From Rhodobacteraceae bacterium D3-12 (GTDB lineage Bacteria > Pseudomonadota > Alphaproteobacteria > Rhodobacterales > Rhodobacteraceae), in contig CP104793.1 in assembly GCA_025916135.1 (NCBI GenBank), forward strand, positions 4,315,001 to 4,379,000: a stretch of DNA of 64,000 nucleotides, read 5' to 3'. How positions within the stretch are numbered: the first letter of the stretch is position 1; each line of letters opens with the position of its first letter. The notes beneath the pieces were generated by a model that was given only the letters and a program-made list of their open reading frames with translations, was not told where the DNA came from and did not search any database. The position numbers and the translations under genes are program-made. Below, piece after piece: positions 26,148-36,537 of the stretch.

Positions 26148-27341
26148 TCAGTTGGTTGCTGCAGCCACTTTCAAGTCATTGACCAGCTTTTTCAACACAA
26201 GAAAGTCACCTATCGCATCGCAATCGGGCATGGTCAGGTCCAGCTTCTGAACTTTCGACGCTTCGCCGCGTACGGTTTGCAGGGTTTCCGCCGTGATCGG
26301 CTTGCCGCAATTCTCGGCAGTCACCTCAATCTCAACGCTCAAACTCACGTCACCGCTCTTCTCGGTGAGCCCGCTGGGATAGGTATAAACCTGCGCCGTC
26401 AATGCGTTGGCCACCACCGGGTTGCCAAGCAGGATCATGAACCCGCCCTGACCAACAGCCGCATCAGCAATTTCGCCCGTCGATGCGGCCCAGATATGAC
26501 CGTCGGCATAATAGTCTGCGCCAAATTCCAACGCATGCAGCGCAGCACCGGCCCGGAACTCGGATTGCACAACAGCGCGGTCAAAATCCTTAAGCTCAGG
26601 CACAGCCGCATTCGCAACAGCGCCATCGCCATTGGCAAAAGATGCAATGAAAACAGCATTCTGCGCCAAGGCCGGCACAGCCATCTCATATTTTCCGTCC
26701 GCATCGGTTGTGTCGGTGAACACCAAACCACTGTGATGCATGGTCAACCGCTCGTTCGGCAGGCAGGGCGCCGAAAGCGCCACTTTGACCAAGGCCGCTG
26801 CCATCGGCTGCGCCGTCATGGTGATCTCACAATTGGCCGCCATTTTCGGCTCTTCGCGCGGCACAACGATGGTATCGGTCGGCGTATTAGGGCTCAACAA
26901 ACTCAGCTCAACAGGCTTCTCGCCTGTCGTCTGTGCGACCTTCGGTTCGCTCACCGGTGCGGCCTGTGCCAGCGTCGGTTGCGGTGTTTTTCCGTCCCGG
27001 TCGATCCAGCCAATGACACGATCCTTGATGCTGGCATCACCCTGCGCTCCGGCATCCGCCTTGGGGGCTGTCGCGGCCACCGGCGTTGCCGCCGGTTCTG
27101 CTGCTTTCGGGGCTACATCGGTCACGGTGATGACCGGCGCACCCGTGACGCGCTCCGCCTCGCCTGCGGTTAATGCAATCTCGGACAGGGCCAAACCCCC
27201 GCCAGCGGGCTGCATGCCCATGCCGTTGATTGCCACGGGCTCCTGCTTGGGGGCGTTGGCCCCGCTCTGCATGAAAAACCCGATTGCCAAAATACAAGCG
27301 AGCGTGCCGCCTGCGGTTGCGTATCTCTTAACATCTGCCAT
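26148..27341 (-). CDS. Uncharacterised exported or membrane-anchored protein
   Basis: A 397-residue protein I cannot assign to a named family. A hydrophobic N-terminal segment (about residues 12-27, ACILAIGFFMQSG) acts as signal or anchor. Residues about 40-150 are Ala/Pro-rich and probably disordered. From about 170 on there is an ordered region (CEITMTAQPMAAALVKVALSAPCLPNERLTMHHSGL, then TDADGKYEMAVPAL), reminiscent of a beta-sandwich with a Ca-loop-like turn, and four cysteines that could pair. The ATG at 27341 has a GGAGG site. It is 22 bases upstream of the PstS/OmpA fusion gene and likely co-transcribed, so both may act in the periplasm together. Confidence 0.68.
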   Translation of the reverse strand: MADVKRYATAGGTLACILAIGFFMQSGANAPKQEPVAINGMGMQPAGGGLALSEIALTAGEAERVTGAPVITVTDVAPKAAEPAATPVAATAPKADAGAQGDASIKDRVIGWIDRDGKTPQPTLAQAAPVSEPKVAQTTGEKPVELSLLSPNTPTDTIVVPREEPKMAANCEITMTAQPMAAALVKVALSAPCLPNERLTMHHSGLVFTDTTDADGKYEMAVPALAQNAVFIASFANGDGAVANAAVPELKDFDRAVVQSEFRAGAALHALEFGADYYADGHIWAASTGEIADAAVGQGGFMILLGNPVVANALTAQVYTYPSGLTEKSGDVSLSVEIEVTAENCGKPITAETLQTVRGEASKVQKLDLTMPDCDAIGDFLVLKKLVNDLKVAAATN

Positions 27342-27544
27342 TGCATGCCTCCATGGGCCAATCTGCTCACCGCAAAGATCGCGCGGCAAATAGGCGTGGA
27401 TATGACCCGATGGAGGAGTCATTAAGACAGCTTTAAGGCGAAAAACCGCTCGGTCGGAGGTGAGCCGACCCGATGTGTCGCCGGCTTAACCCGGCCGACC
27501 CCGGCGCACAGGCAAGGGTCGGTCAGGGCCGAGTTATGGCCGTA

Positions 27545-30235
27545 TCAAAGGCGCCCGTGGCAATGCTTGAACTTTTTGCCCGAGCCACAAGGGCAGGGCT
27601 CATTGCGGCCCGGATTGCCCCAAGTTGAAGGGTCGTTCTCGTCAAATCCGGCAAGCGCTTTGGTCGGGTCTGGCTTCGGCGCATCCGCTTCGGCTTCGGC
27701 GTCAAGCTGACCCTGCGGCTGCATCTGCGCTAGCATCTCGGTCTGCTCTTCTTCGGTCAAAGGGCGCACCTGGGCCAACATTTTGGTCACATCGGCGCGC
27801 AGACTGTCGAGCATGCTTTCAAACAGGGTAAACGCCTCGGTCTTGTATTCGTTCAGCGGATCACGCTGCGCATAGCCGCGGAAGCCCACGACCGAGCGCA
27901 GATGTTCCAGCGTCAAAAGATGCTCACGCCATTTGCCGTCGATGGTCTGAAGCAGAACCTGCTTTTCGATGCCGCGCATGTTTTCGGGGCCGAAATCAAT
28001 CGCCTTTTTGGCCATCGCTTCATCAGCGGCTTTTTCCAACCGCTCGATGATCTCTTCGTCGTCAACGCCCTCTTCCTGCACCCAGTCGATCACGGGCACA
28101 TCAATCCCAAGGTTTTCAAGCGCCGCCGCATAAAGCCCTTCGCCATCCCATTGATCCGCATAGGTCTTCGGCGGAATATGGGTTTCAACCAGATCGTCGA
28201 TCACCTGATTGCGCATTTCCTGAACGATCTCGCTCAGGTCATTGGCCTTCATGATATCAAGCCGCTGCTTGAAGATCACTTTGCGCTGCTCGTTCATCAC
28301 GTCGTCGAACTTCAAAAGCTGCTTACGGATGTCAAAGTTGCGGCCCTCAACCTTGGCCTGCGCGCGTTCCAGCGATTTGTTAACCCACGGGTGAACAATC
28401 GCTTCGCCTTCCTTCATGCCAAGGGTCGACAAAACCTTATCCAACCGTTCCGAGCCGAAAATCCGCATAAGATCATCTTCAAGGCTCAGGAAGAAAGACG
28501 ACCGCCCGGGGTCGCCCTGACGGCCCGATCGGCCGCGCAACTGGTTGTCGATGCGGCGGCTCTCGTGGCGCTCGGTCGCCAGAACGAACAGGCCGCCTGC
28601 GTCTTTGACCTTCTGCTCCCACTCGGAATGCTCGGCCTCGATCCGGTTGCGGATCTCTTCGGGGTCGGCGTCGGGTTCGGCGGCAATCGCCTCCATAATC
28701 TTGAACTCGACATTCCCGCCCAGCTTGATGTCGGTGCCGCGCCCGGCCATGTTGGTCGCAATCGTTACCGCACCCAGCTTGCCCGCGTCGGCGACGATCT
28801 GCGCTTCTTGCTCGTGATGGCGTGCGTTCAATACGTTGTGCTTGATCCCCGCCTTGGTCAGCAGGTCCGCCAACAGCTCGGATTTTTCAATCGACGTGGT
28901 GCCAACAAGGGTTGGTTGCCCCTTGGCGCTGGCTTCCTTGATGGTCTCGACGATGGCGGCGTATTTTTCCTGCGCGGTGCGATAAACCGCGTCGTCGTCA
29001 TCCTGCCGCGCAATTGGCACGTTGGTTGGCACTTCAACCACGCCCAGCCCGTAAATCTCGGCGAATTCCTCGGCCTCGGTCGATGCGGTGCCGGTCATCC
29101 CCGACAGCTTGTCATACAGCCGGAAGTAGTTCTGGAACGTCACCTGCGCCATGGTCACGTTTTCGGGCTGAATGTCACAGCCTTCCTTGGCTTCGATCGC
29201 CTGATGCAACCCTTCTGAAAGACGCCGACCCGACATCATCCGCCCGGTGAATTCATCAATCAGAACCACCTCGTTATTGCGAACGATGTAATCCTTGTCC
29301 TTGGTAAACAGCTTGTGCGCCCGCAGCCCTTGGTTGACGTGGTGCACAATCGTGGTGCTCTCCGGGTCATAAAGGCTCTGTTCCTCGGGCAGAAGGCCGC
29401 GCGCCTGAAGCTGTTGTTCAAGCCACTCGTTGCCTTCGTCGGTAAAGGTCACGTTGCGGGTCTTTTCGTCGATCGTATAGTGGTCCTCGCTCAGATCGGG
29501 GATCAGCTTGTCAATCGCGACATAAAGCTCGCTACGGTCCTGCGCCGGGCCGGAAATGATCAACGGCGTGCGTGCCTCGTCGATCAGGATACTGTCGACC
29601 TCGTCCACAATCGCATAATTGTGGCCGCGCTGGCCCATCTGGTCCAACTCCGACTTCATGTTGTCACGCAGATAGTCAAAACCCAGCTCGTTGTTGGTGG
29701 CATAGGTCACATCGCAACGATACGCCGCGCGTTTCTCGTCCTCGGGCTGTTGCGGGTAAACGACGCCGGTGGTCAGGCCCAAGGCCTCGAACACGTTGCT
29801 CATCCATTCCGCGTCCCGCTTGGCCAGATAGTCGTTGACCGTCACGATATGCACGCCCTTGCCGGTCAGCGCATTCAGATACGCCGGGAAGGTCGCAACA
29901 AGGGTTTTGCCCTCGCCGGTCTTCATCTCGGAAATATTTCCCTGATGCAGGAAGATCCCGCCCATCAGCTGAACATCAAACGCCCTAAGCCCCAAGGCCC
30001 GCTTGGCCGCTTCGCGACAATTGGCAAAGGCTTCGGGAAGCAGCGCATCAAGGCTCTCGCCCCCCATCGCCCGCTTGGCCAATTCCTCGGTCTTGTCCTT
30101 GATCTCCGCGTCCGACAGCTTTTCAAACTCCGGCTCAAGCGCGTTGATTTGCTCCACAATCGGACGGGTTGCCTTGACTTTGCGGTCATTCGGCGTTCCG
30201 AAGACCTTCTTGGCAATCTTTCCTAATCCCAACAT
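27545..30235 (-). CDS. secA: Preprotein translocase ATPase SecA
   Basis: SecA, 896 residues, the motor that pushes unfolded preproteins through SecYEG. The start is [13 protein letters not shown] at 30235 (GGA site); an in-frame extension further upstream is not family-like. Walker A is in [14 protein letters not shown], the DEAD-like motif in [20 protein letters not shown], and [13 protein letters not shown] and [11 protein letters not shown] are helicase motifs. The C terminus ends in the zinc-binding [14 protein letters not shown], which binds SecB and ribosomes. It stands alone on the minus strand and diverges from a parvulin gene over a 179-base intergenic region, so shared promoter control of two export-related genes is possible. 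Confidence 0.99.
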   Translation of the reverse strand: MLGLGKIAKKVFGTPNDRKVKATRPIVEQINALEPEFEKLSDAEIKDKTEELAKRAMGGESLDALLPEAFANCREAAKRALGLRAFDVQLMGGIFLHQGNISEMKTGEGKTLVATFPAYLNALTGKGVHIVTVNDYLAKRDAEWMSNVFEALGLTTGVVYPQQPEDEKRAAYRCDVTYATNNELGFDYLRDNMKSELDQMGQRGHNYAIVDEVDSILIDEARTPLIISGPAQDRSELYVAIDKLIPDLSEDHYTIDEKTRNVTFTDEGNEWLEQQLQARGLLPEEQSLYDPESTTIVHHVNQGLRAHKLFTKDKDYIVRNNEVVLIDEFTGRMMSGRRLSEGLHQAIEAKEGCDIQPENVTMAQVTFQNYFRLYDKLSGMTGTASTEAEEFAEIYGLGVVEVPTNVPIARQDDDDAVYRTAQEKYAAIVETIKEASAKGQPTLVGTTSIEKSELLADLLTKAGIKHNVLNARHHEQEAQIVADAGKLGAVTIATNMAGRGTDIKLGGNVEFKIMEAIAAEPDADPEEIRNRIEAEHSEWEQKVKDAGGLFVLATERHESRRIDNQLRGRSGRQGDPGRSSFFLSLEDDLMRIFGSERLDKVLSTLGMKEGEAIVHPWVNKSLERAQAKVEGRNFDIRKQLLKFDDVMNEQRKVIFKQRLDIMKANDLSEIVQEMRNQVIDDLVETHIPPKTYADQWDGEGLYAAALENLGIDVPVIDWVQEEGVDDEEIIERLEKAADEAMAKKAIDFGPENMRGIEKQVLLQTIDGKWREHLLTLEHLRSVVGFRGYAQRDPLNEYKTEAFTLFESMLDSLRADVTKMLAQVRPLTEEEQTEMLAQMQPQGQLDAEAEADAPKPDPTKALAGFDENDPSTWGNPGRNEPCPCGSGKKFKHCHGRL

Positions 30236-30414
30236 TTTCCATCCGATCCGGCTATTGACGTATTCGTGCGTGACAATCGCTTGCCCCCAAGATGCGCGCA
30301 CCCTAAAACATGCGCCAAGTGGGTCGGATTGCCAGTGTCTTAAGGCGATGTAAGGGTCGACTCCCACAGTGTCAACGTCACGCTCCCCGGTGACAGCAGC
30401 GAAGGTTCTTTCCG

Positions 30415-31269
30415 ATGTCAAAACGTCTCTCTTTGTGCGCCCTGCCGCTTATGGCAATGCTCTCTTTCGCCACCTTGGCCCACGCCGAAGATTCGCCCAC
30501 CGCCAGCACCGTCGTCGCTACGGTAAATGGCACCGATATCACCATTGGTCACATGATGTTGGTCCACCGCGATCTGCCCCAGCAATACCGCCAATTGCCA
30601 CCCGACGTGCTGTTCAAAGGCATCCTTGATCAACTCGTGCACCAGACCCTGCTCGAAGAAACCATGAAGGGCTCCGAGCCCAAGCGCGTTGAACTGGCGG
30701 TCTCAAACTTGCGCCGCTCCCTGCTCGCGTCTGACGCGGTCGAGGCGATCGTCGCCGCAGGCATGTCCGAAGAGGCGATCAAGAAAGCTTACGAAGAAAA
30801 ATATGCCAAGGCCGAGCCGTCCAAGGAATATCATGCGGCTCACATTCTCGTAGAAGCAGAAGGCGACGCCATCTCGCTCGTCGAAGAGCTCAAAGGCGGC
30901 GCTGATTTCGCGGCTCTCGCCAAGAAACACTCCACCGGCCCCTCCGGCCCGTCGGGTGGTGATCTCGGCTGGTTCGGCACCGGCCGCATGGTCCCCGAAT
31001 TCGAAAGCGCCGTTGTCGCGCTAGAGCCGGGCGCCGTGTCGGCTCCGGTCAAGACCAAGTTCGGCTGGCATGTGATCAAACTCATGGAGACCCGCCTCGC
31101 CGAAGCGCCCAAATTTGACGCCGTGCGCGCCCAGATCGAAGGCGAACTGCGCAATGAACTGGTCGATGCCCGCATCGAAGAGCTCAAGAAAGCGGCCAAG
31201 ATTGATATGCCCGACGAAAAGGCGTTTGATCCCGCCATTCTGGGCAATGCCGCCCTGCTGGAGAAGTAA
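30415..31269 (+). CDS. Parvulin-type peptidyl-prolyl cis-trans isomerase (periplasmic)
   Basis: A 284-residue exported foldase. A signal peptide covers residues 1-24 (ending LAHAED). An N-terminal helical chaperone region runs to about 125. The PpiC/parvulin domain is at about 137-232 ([41 protein letters not shown]). It catalyses proline isomerisation in periplasmic and outer-membrane proteins, in the manner of SurA/PrsA. The position next to secA suits a role in the export pathway. Start chosen at 30415 with GAAGG upstream. It is three bases from argJ, so the two genes are probably one transcript. Confidence 0.92.
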   Translation: MSKRLSLCALPLMAMLSFATLAHAEDSPTASTVVATVNGTDITIGHMMLVHRDLPQQYRQLPPDVLFKGILDQLVHQTLLEETMKGSEPKRVELAVSNLRRSLLASDAVEAIVAAGMSEEAIKKAYEEKYAKAEPSKEYHAAHILVEAEGDAISLVEELKGGADFAALAKKHSTGPSGPSGGDLGWFGTGRMVPEFESAVVALEPGAVSAPVKTKFGWHVIKLMETRLAEAPKFDAVRAQIEGELRNELVDARIEELKKAAKIDMPDEKAFDPAILGNAALLEK

Positions 31270-31272
31270 GCC

Positions 31273-32502
31273 TTGGCCAAAACACTCGCACGCTCGCCGC
31301 TCGCTCCGGCACAGTTTCCCGATCTGCCCGTCATCGACGGCGTGCAATTCGCCACTGTTGCGGCGGGGGTGCGCTACTCTGGGCGCACGGATGTGATGCT
31401 GGCGCTTCTGGCGCCGGGCAGCACCGTGGCGGGCGTGTTCACACGCTCCGCCACACGCGCCGCCCCAGTGCTCGATTGTCAGGCCAAAATTGACCAGGAA
31501 AGCAGCGAAGGCGCCGCGATTCTCGTCAACTCCGGCAATGCCAACGCCTTTACCGGCAGTCGGGGAAGCGGCTCTGTCGCTGCGATCTGCGATGCTGTCG
31601 CCGCCGCCACCGGCCTGCCAGCGTCACGGGTGTTTACCTCTTCCACCGGTGTCATCGGCGAACCGCTGCCGCATGATCGGATCACTGCCAAACTCGCCGA
31701 TCTCTCGACCTCGCTCGATGCCACGAACATCGCCGCCGCCGCACAGGCGATCATGACAACCGATACCTTCCCCAAAGGCGCCAAAGCCGCCTTCACCCGG
31801 AATGGCAAACAGGTGACCATCGCGGGCATCGCCAAAGGCTCCGGCATGATCGCCCCCGATATGGCCACGATGCTGGTCTATATCTTCACCGATGCCGCCG
31901 TGCCACGCGCTGACCTTCAAACAATGCTTTCCGAACTGACGGATCCCACCTTCAACGCCATCACGGTCGATAGCGATACCTCCACCTCCGACACGCTGCT
32001 CCTCGCGGCCACCGGAACCAGCGGCGTCAGCATCTCACAAGACGATAGCGAATTTCGCACGGCTCTCCACACGGTCATGCTCGACCTCGCCCATCAAGTG
32101 GTGCGCGACGGCGAAGGCGCGACCAAATTTGTCGAAATCCGCATCACCGGCGCGGCCTCCGATGCCGATGCCAAAACCCACGGCCTCGCGATTGCCAATT
32201 CGCCGCTCGTTAAAACCGCCATCGCTGGCGAAGACCCGAACTGGGGCCGCATCGTTATGGCCATCGGAAAATCCGGTGCCGCCGCCGATCGTGACCTGCT
32301 CAGCATCCGCTTCGGCGATGTGCTTGTCGCTGAAAACGGCTGGGTCTCGCCCGACTACCGCGAAGAAGACGCCGCCGTTTTGATGAAACAACAGGACATC
32401 ATTGTCTCCGTTGACCTCGGCCTCGGGTCGGGCGCCTCCACCGTCTGGACCTGCGATCTCACCCACGGTTACATCGACATCAATGCCGATTACCGCTCCT
32501 GA
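31273..32502 (+). CDS. argJ: Bifunctional ornithine acetyltransferase / N-acetylglutamate synthase
   Basis: ArgJ, 409 residues, moves the acetyl group from N-acetylornithine to glutamate in the cyclic arginine pathway; the bifunctional type also uses acetyl-CoA. The protein cleaves itself into alpha and beta chains before the Thr of MIAPDMATML, which is present, and then this Thr is the nucleophile. The start is a TTG at 31273, three bases after the upstream stop, with a GAGAAG site. The other arginine gene in the window, argG, is 22 kb away. A hairpin of the CTGG-loop family follows the stop. Confidence 0.96.
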   Translation: MAKTLARSPLAPAQFPDLPVIDGVQFATVAAGVRYSGRTDVMLALLAPGSTVAGVFTRSATRAAPVLDCQAKIDQESSEGAAILVNSGNANAFTGSRGSGSVAAICDAVAAATGLPASRVFTSSTGVIGEPLPHDRITAKLADLSTSLDATNIAAAAQAIMTTDTFPKGAKAAFTRNGKQVTIAGIAKGSGMIAPDMATMLVYIFTDAAVPRADLQTMLSELTDPTFNAITVDSDTSTSDTLLLAATGTSGVSISQDDSEFRTALHTVMLDLAHQVVRDGEGATKFVEIRITGAASDADAKTHGLAIANSPLVKTAIAGEDPNWGRIVMAIGKSGAAADRDLLSIRFGDVLVAENGWVSPDYREEDAAVLMKQQDIIVSVDLGLGSGASTVWTCDLTHGYIDINADYRS

Positions 32503-32503
32503 T

Positions 32504-32558
32504 CCCTTCATCTTGCTTCAAATACTCCGGGGAGCGCGAGGGGCTGGCCCCTCGCTCC
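32504..32558. repeat. CTGG-loop hairpin element downstream of argJ
   Basis: A conserved leader (CCCTTCATCTTGCTTCAAAT, then ACTCCGGGG) is followed by a hairpin with stem GCGAGGGG (32536-32543) / CCCCTCGC (32548-32555) and loop CTGG. A related leader and the same loop recur at 38934-38986. It lies directly behind the argJ stop and may stop transcription or stabilise the mRNA end. Confidence 0.65.
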
Positions 32559-32583
32559 CGCCCGCCCAACCAGAGCCGCACCT

Positions 32584-32982
32584 ATGAAAACCGTTCTCGT
32601 CTCCGCCGTTGCCCTGATCGACCGTGACGGCCGCGTCCTGCTGGCCCAACGGCCTGCCGGCAAATCCATGGCTGGCCTCTGGGAGTTTCCGGGCGGCAAG
32701 GTCGAACCCGGCGAAACACCCGAAGCCGCCCTGATCCGCGAGCTGCAAGAGGAACTCGGCATCGACACATGGGCGTCCTGCCTCGCACCGCTCACCTTCG
32801 CGTCGCATTCCTATGATGAGTTTCACCTGCTCATGCCGCTCTTTGCCTGCCGCAAATGGGAGGGGATCCCGCAACCGCGTGAGGGGCAGGTGCTGAAATG
32901 GGTCCGCCCGGCGGAACTGCGCGACTACCCCATGCCGCCCGCCGATATCCCCCTGATCCCGATTCTGCGCGACTGGCTCTAA
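32584..32982 (+). CDS. mutT: 8-oxo-dGTP pyrophosphohydrolase (MutT-type Nudix)
   Basis: MutT, 132 residues, cleaves oxidised dGTP so it is not built into DNA. The Nudix box is GGKVEPGETPEAALIRELQEEL, shown by its key residues G-x5-E-x7-REUxEE, and LLAQRPAGKSMAGLWEFPGG before it is typical of the MutT group. Start at 32584; there is no strong ribosome-binding site, so coupling to argJ is doubtful. In this group argJ-mutT adjacency is common. Confidence 0.92.
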   Translation: MKTVLVSAVALIDRDGRVLLAQRPAGKSMAGLWEFPGGKVEPGETPEAALIRELQEELGIDTWASCLAPLTFASHSYDEFHLLMPLFACRKWEGIPQPREGQVLKWVRPAELRDYPMPPADIPLIPILRDWL

Positions 32983-33150
32983 CTCACTGCACGGTCAAGG
33001 ATTTCGCGGTATTTTGTGGTTTCCGCACCGAAAACAACCACATTTGCCCTAAATTTGTGCGAAAAATCGCGCGAACGCATAAATTTTTTGATGATTTATT
33101 AGGAAATTTATGTCCAAATACTCTCGTCAAGCCATTGGGGAGGATTTGAC

Positions 33151-33285
33151 ATGCTACACACTATCACAATGGGTTCTTGTGTTTCGGTTCAGGGATTTTT
33201 CGTCAAATCGCTGCCCGATGGCCGGGTCCAGGTCCGCGTCGGAGAGCAGCTTTTCGTCGGAAAATCCGTCGGCAATTCTGCCTGA
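33151..33285 (+). CDS. Small conserved-looking protein (44 residues)
   Basis: A short gene: ATG at 33151, TGA at 33283-33285, with a strong GGGGAGG ribosome-binding site eight bases upstream. The 44-residue product starts MLHTITMGSCVSVQGFFVK and ends FVGKSVGNSA; alternating hydrophobic and polar residues (RVQVRVGEQLFVGK) suggest a small beta-strand protein. I recognise similar short proteins in Rhodobacterales but know no function. It is followed by a clear terminator at 33321-33362 and preceded by a long AT-rich stretch (33000-33120) that probably holds a promoter. A competing frame from an ATG at 33110 is less likely because its ribosome-binding site is weaker and it runs on through the terminator approach. 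Confidence 0.55.
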   Translation: MLHTITMGSCVSVQGFFVKSLPDGRVQVRVGEQLFVGKSVGNSA

Positions 33286-33320
33286 TACTGCGACGTATTC
33301 AAACCATACATGACCACATG

Positions 33321-33362
33321 AAAAAGGGGGGACCCGCTCGCGCAGGTCCCCTTCTTTGTCTT
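33321..33362 (+). terminator. Terminator between small gene and infB
   Basis: GGGGACC (33328-33334) pairs with GGTCCCC (33345-33351), extended by AAGG/CTT on the outside. It is flanked by A5 on the left and TTCTTTGTCTTTT on the right, so it can work in both directions between the convergent small gene and infB. Confidence 0.7.
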
Positions 33363-33380
33363 TTCTGACCGACAAGGTGA

Positions 33381-35882
33381 TCAGTCGAGGTTACGCTCGA
33401 CTTCTTCACGCTCGAAGATCTCGATCACGTCATTGGGGCGAATGTCGTCATAGTTCTCAAACGCCATGCCGCATTCCTGACCCGACTGAACTTCCGGCAC
33501 TTCGTCCTTGAAGCGTTTCAGAGTTTTCAGCGTGCCTTCGTGGATCACAACATCGTCGCGTAGCAGGCGCACACCGGCCGACCGGCGGGCAACGCCCTCG
33601 GTCACCAGACAGCCTGCAACCTTGCCAACGCCGGTCACTTTGAAGACTTCCTTGATCGTCGCGTAGCCGATGAAGTTCTCGCGGATTTCCGCGCTCAACA
33701 GACCCGAAGCCGCGGCTTTCACGTCATCCACAAGGTCATAGATCACGCTGTAATAGCGGATTTCCACGCCCTTCTGGTTGGCCGAATTCCGCGCCGGGGC
33801 ATTTGCCCGCACGTTAAAGCCGAACACCGGCGCACCGCTGGCTTCCGCCAGACCAATGTCGCTTTCGGTGATCGCACCAACGCCCGAATGCAAAACGCGC
33901 ACGCGCACTTCGTCGTTGCCGATCTTCTCCATCGCCTGAACGATGGCCTCGGCAGAGCCCTGCACATCGGCTTTCACCAGAATTGGCAACTCGCTGACGT
34001 TTTCGTCGGCCTTGGCGTTCGCCATAAGCTGTTCCAGCGTGGTCGCGGCCCCGGCTGCGGCGCGTTTGTCCTTGGCGGCTTTCTCGCGGTATTCCGCGAT
34101 CTCGCGCGCCTGCGCCTCGGTGTCGACGACGTTCAGAACGTCACCCGCTTCCGGCGTGCCATTCAGACCAAGCACCTCAACAGGCACCGACGGTCCGGCT
34201 TCTTCGACGCGGTCGCCCTTGTCGTTGATAAGCGCACGAACCCGGCCATATTGCTCGCCGACGACAAAGATATCGCCCTGACGCAGCGTGCCGGTCTGAA
34301 CCAGCACGGTCGCAACCGGGCCACGGCCCACGTCCAACTGTGCTTCGATCACGGCGCCCTGTGCGGCACGGTCCGGGTTTGCCTTCAACTCAAGGATCTC
34401 GGCCTGAAGCGCGATGGCCTCGAGCAGAGAATCCAGCCCGGCGCCGGTATGCGCGCTGACTTCAACGTCCTGCACGTCGCCCGACATCTTCTCGACCACA
34501 ACTTCGTGCTGCAACAGATCGGTGCGCACTTTGTCGGGGTTGGCGGCGGGCAGATCGCATTTGTTGATCGCGATGATCATTGGCACTTCGGCGGCCTTGG
34601 CGTGGTTGATCGCTTCGATCGTCTGCGGCATCACCGCATCGTCAGCAGCAACGACCAGCACGACAATATCCGTGACCTGCGCACCGCGTGACCGCATCGA
34701 GGTAAACGCCGCGTGACCCGGAGTATCAAGGAAGCTCAGAACCGCACCATCATCGGTTGTCACCTGATAGGCGCCGATATGCTGCGTGATCCCGCCCGCT
34801 TCGCCGGACACAACCTTGGCCTTGCGGATCGCATCCAGAATCGAGGTCTTACCGTGGTCAACGTGGCCCATGACGGTGATGACCGGCGGGCGCGGCACAA
34901 GGCTGCCCTCGTCGTCTTCTTCCATCTTGATCACGTCTTCCACATCGGAGTCAGAGACCCGAACAACCTTGTGGCCGAACTCTTCAATGATCAATTCCGC
35001 AGTGTCGGCGTCGATGCTTTGATTCTGCGTCACCATCATGCCCATGTTCATGAGCGATTTGACTACTTCGGCCACGCGCTCGGCCATCCGGTTGGCCAGC
35101 TCGCTGACCACGATCGCCTCGGGCAGACGCACTTCACGCACAACCTTTTCACGCTCAACCGACCCGCCCATGGCTTTCTGCCGGGCGCGCTCTTGTTTGC
35201 GCTTCATTGCGGCCATCGACCGCTGGCGTCCGCCTTCCCCACCAGACAGCGCCTGGTTCAGAGTCAGCTTGCCCGAGCGGCGGCCCGCGTCATCGCCACG
35301 GCCCTTGTTGCGGCCACGGTCCTTGTCGTCGCGATCGGGGCGGCGCTGCGGCTCGGCCTGTTTGGTCGGCGTGGGCTTGGCGGTGGCGCGCGGTGCAACC
35401 GGCTCCTCCGCCGGAGCAGCAGCAGCGGCTGCCGCGCGCTTGGCGGCTTCCTCGGCTTCACGCTTCTGGCGCGCCTCTTCCTCAACCTTCGCCTTCAGAG
35501 CCTCTTCGCGTTCGCGCTCTTCGCGCTCCTTCGTTTCGGCGGCCTCGCGGCGGCGGTTGCGTTCTTCCTCGCGTGCCTTCTCTACAGCGGCGCGCTCGGC
35601 GGCTTCTTCGGACTCGCGGGCCTTGGCTGCGGCAAGCGCGCGCATCCGGCGCTCAAGCTCGGCATCCGAAATACCCGCCGGGCGTTTCGAAGGGTCTCCA
35701 AGGGATGGTTTTTGCGATCCAGCCCCCGGTTTCGCAGCGCCCGGCTTGGGGACGACAACGCGTTTGCGCTTCGTCTCAACCACGACATTCTTCGTCCGCC
35801 CGTGACTAAAGCTTTGCTTTACATTGCCAGGGCGGGCGCCTCCTCTGAGGCCCAATGTCTTTTTGCCGTCATTATCGCTCAT
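33381..35882 (-). CDS. infB: Translation initiation factor IF-2
   Basis: IF-2, 833 residues, the GTPase that places initiator tRNA on the ribosome. An N-terminal charged, Ala/Glu/Arg-rich coiled-coil-like region fills residues about 75-225. The G domain begins near 335 with G1 [10 protein letters not shown]3 DTPGHAAF and G4 NKCDLP. The C-terminal domains close with [14 protein letters not shown]. It is the last gene of the rimP-nusA-ylxR-infB operon. The infB start is 10 bases after the ylxR stop. Confidence 0.99.
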   Translation of the reverse strand: MSDNDGKKTLGLRGGARPGNVKQSFSHGRTKNVVVETKRKRVVVPKPGAAKPGAGSQKPSLGDPSKRPAGISDAELERRMRALAAAKARESEEAAERAAVEKAREEERNRRREAAETKEREEREREEALKAKVEEEARQKREAEEAAKRAAAAAAAPAEEPVAPRATAKPTPTKQAEPQRRPDRDDKDRGRNKGRGDDAGRRSGKLTLNQALSGGEGGRQRSMAAMKRKQERARQKAMGGSVEREKVVREVRLPEAIVVSELANRMAERVAEVVKSLMNMGMMVTQNQSIDADTAELIIEEFGHKVVRVSDSDVEDVIKMEEDDEGSLVPRPPVITVMGHVDHGKTSILDAIRKAKVVSGEAGGITQHIGAYQVTTDDGAVLSFLDTPGHAAFTSMRSRGAQVTDIVVLVVAADDAVMPQTIEAINHAKAAEVPMIIAINKCDLPAANPDKVRTDLLQHEVVVEKMSGDVQDVEVSAHTGAGLDSLLEAIALQAEILELKANPDRAAQGAVIEAQLDVGRGPVATVLVQTGTLRQGDIFVVGEQYGRVRALINDKGDRVEEAGPSVPVEVLGLNGTPEAGDVLNVVDTEAQAREIAEYREKAAKDKRAAAGAATTLEQLMANAKADENVSELPILVKADVQGSAEAIVQAMEKIGNDEVRVRVLHSGVGAITESDIGLAEASGAPVFGFNVRANAPARNSANQKGVEIRYYSVIYDLVDDVKAAASGLLSAEIRENFIGYATIKEVFKVTGVGKVAGCLVTEGVARRSAGVRLLRDDVVIHEGTLKTLKRFKDEVPEVQSGQECGMAFENYDDIRPNDVIEIFEREEVERNLD

Positions 35883-35892
35883 TATGGCTCTC

Positions 35893-36513
35893 TTATCCTT
35901 TCCGGCGGGCTTGCCCGCCTTCGGAAACGCGCAGACCTTTCAATCTTGCCGCTTCCTCTACAACACGTTGCGCCAAACCTCCAGCGCCTATGGCCGCGTG
36001 GACGACTGTTTCTCGTCCAAACGCCTGGCCCAGCTCCTCGGTGGTAAGGCAGCCAACATATCTTGCGCCTTCCGGCGTCCACAATTTTGTCTTGCCGCGC
36101 TCCGAACCATCGCTCGATTGCAGCAACACCTTCACATCTTCAACATTCAGCCAGCCCTTGACCTTTTCGAACCCCGAAACGGCAAGCCCTGACTTGCGCG
36201 CCAGCGCGATCAGCTCGATCAACCGATGCGCCAATTGCGCCTCGATCGTTTTGGCCAATCCCTCTGGCACCTTGACCGGCTGTTTGGCCGCACGGGCAAA
36301 TAACCCCTTGCTCGCCGCTTTCTCAAGCGCCGCGCTTTCGGGTTTTACCCAAATCCCGCGCCCCGGCAATTTGCCAAGGATGTCGGGCACGATCTCTGCC
36401 TCTGGTCCAACGACGAACCGGACAAGCGCCGCCTTGGGCAACACCTCTCCTGTGGCGATGCACTTGCGCTCCGTCCCGTCGTTCCGGCTGCTGGTTTTAC
36501 CACCGCGCCCCAT
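35893..36513 (-). CDS. ylxR: RNA-binding protein YlxR with L7Ae-like domain
   Basis: A 206-residue protein. Residues about 10-90 are the YlxR/DUF448 domain ([19 protein letters not shown], then GRGIWVKPE). Residues about 95-190 resemble the ribosomal L7Ae/L30e fold ([43 protein letters not shown]). It is nearly always encoded between nusA and infB and is thought to bind RNA; effects on RNase P and transcription have been reported for relatives. The alphaproteobacterial form is longer than the roughly 90-residue Firmicutes one because it includes the second domain. The 24-base gap to nusA keeps it in the operon. Confidence 0.92.
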   Translation of the reverse strand: MGRGGKTSSRNDGTERKCIATGEVLPKAALVRFVVGPEAEIVPDILGKLPGRGIWVKPESAALEKAASKGLFARAAKQPVKVPEGLAKTIEAQLAHRLIELIALARKSGLAVSGFEKVKGWLNVEDVKVLLQSSDGSERGKTKLWTPEGARYVGCLTTEELGQAFGRETVVHAAIGAGGLAQRVVEEAARLKGLRVSEGGQARRKG

Positions 36514-36537
36514 ATCTTAGGCTCCCGAAGCCTGCGA

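Noticed and set aside
33110-33313. 67-codon frame starting at 33110
   Set aside because: It competes with the 44-residue gene at 33151, has a weaker ribosome-binding site, and its C-terminal part reads through the promoter-proximal side of the terminator.
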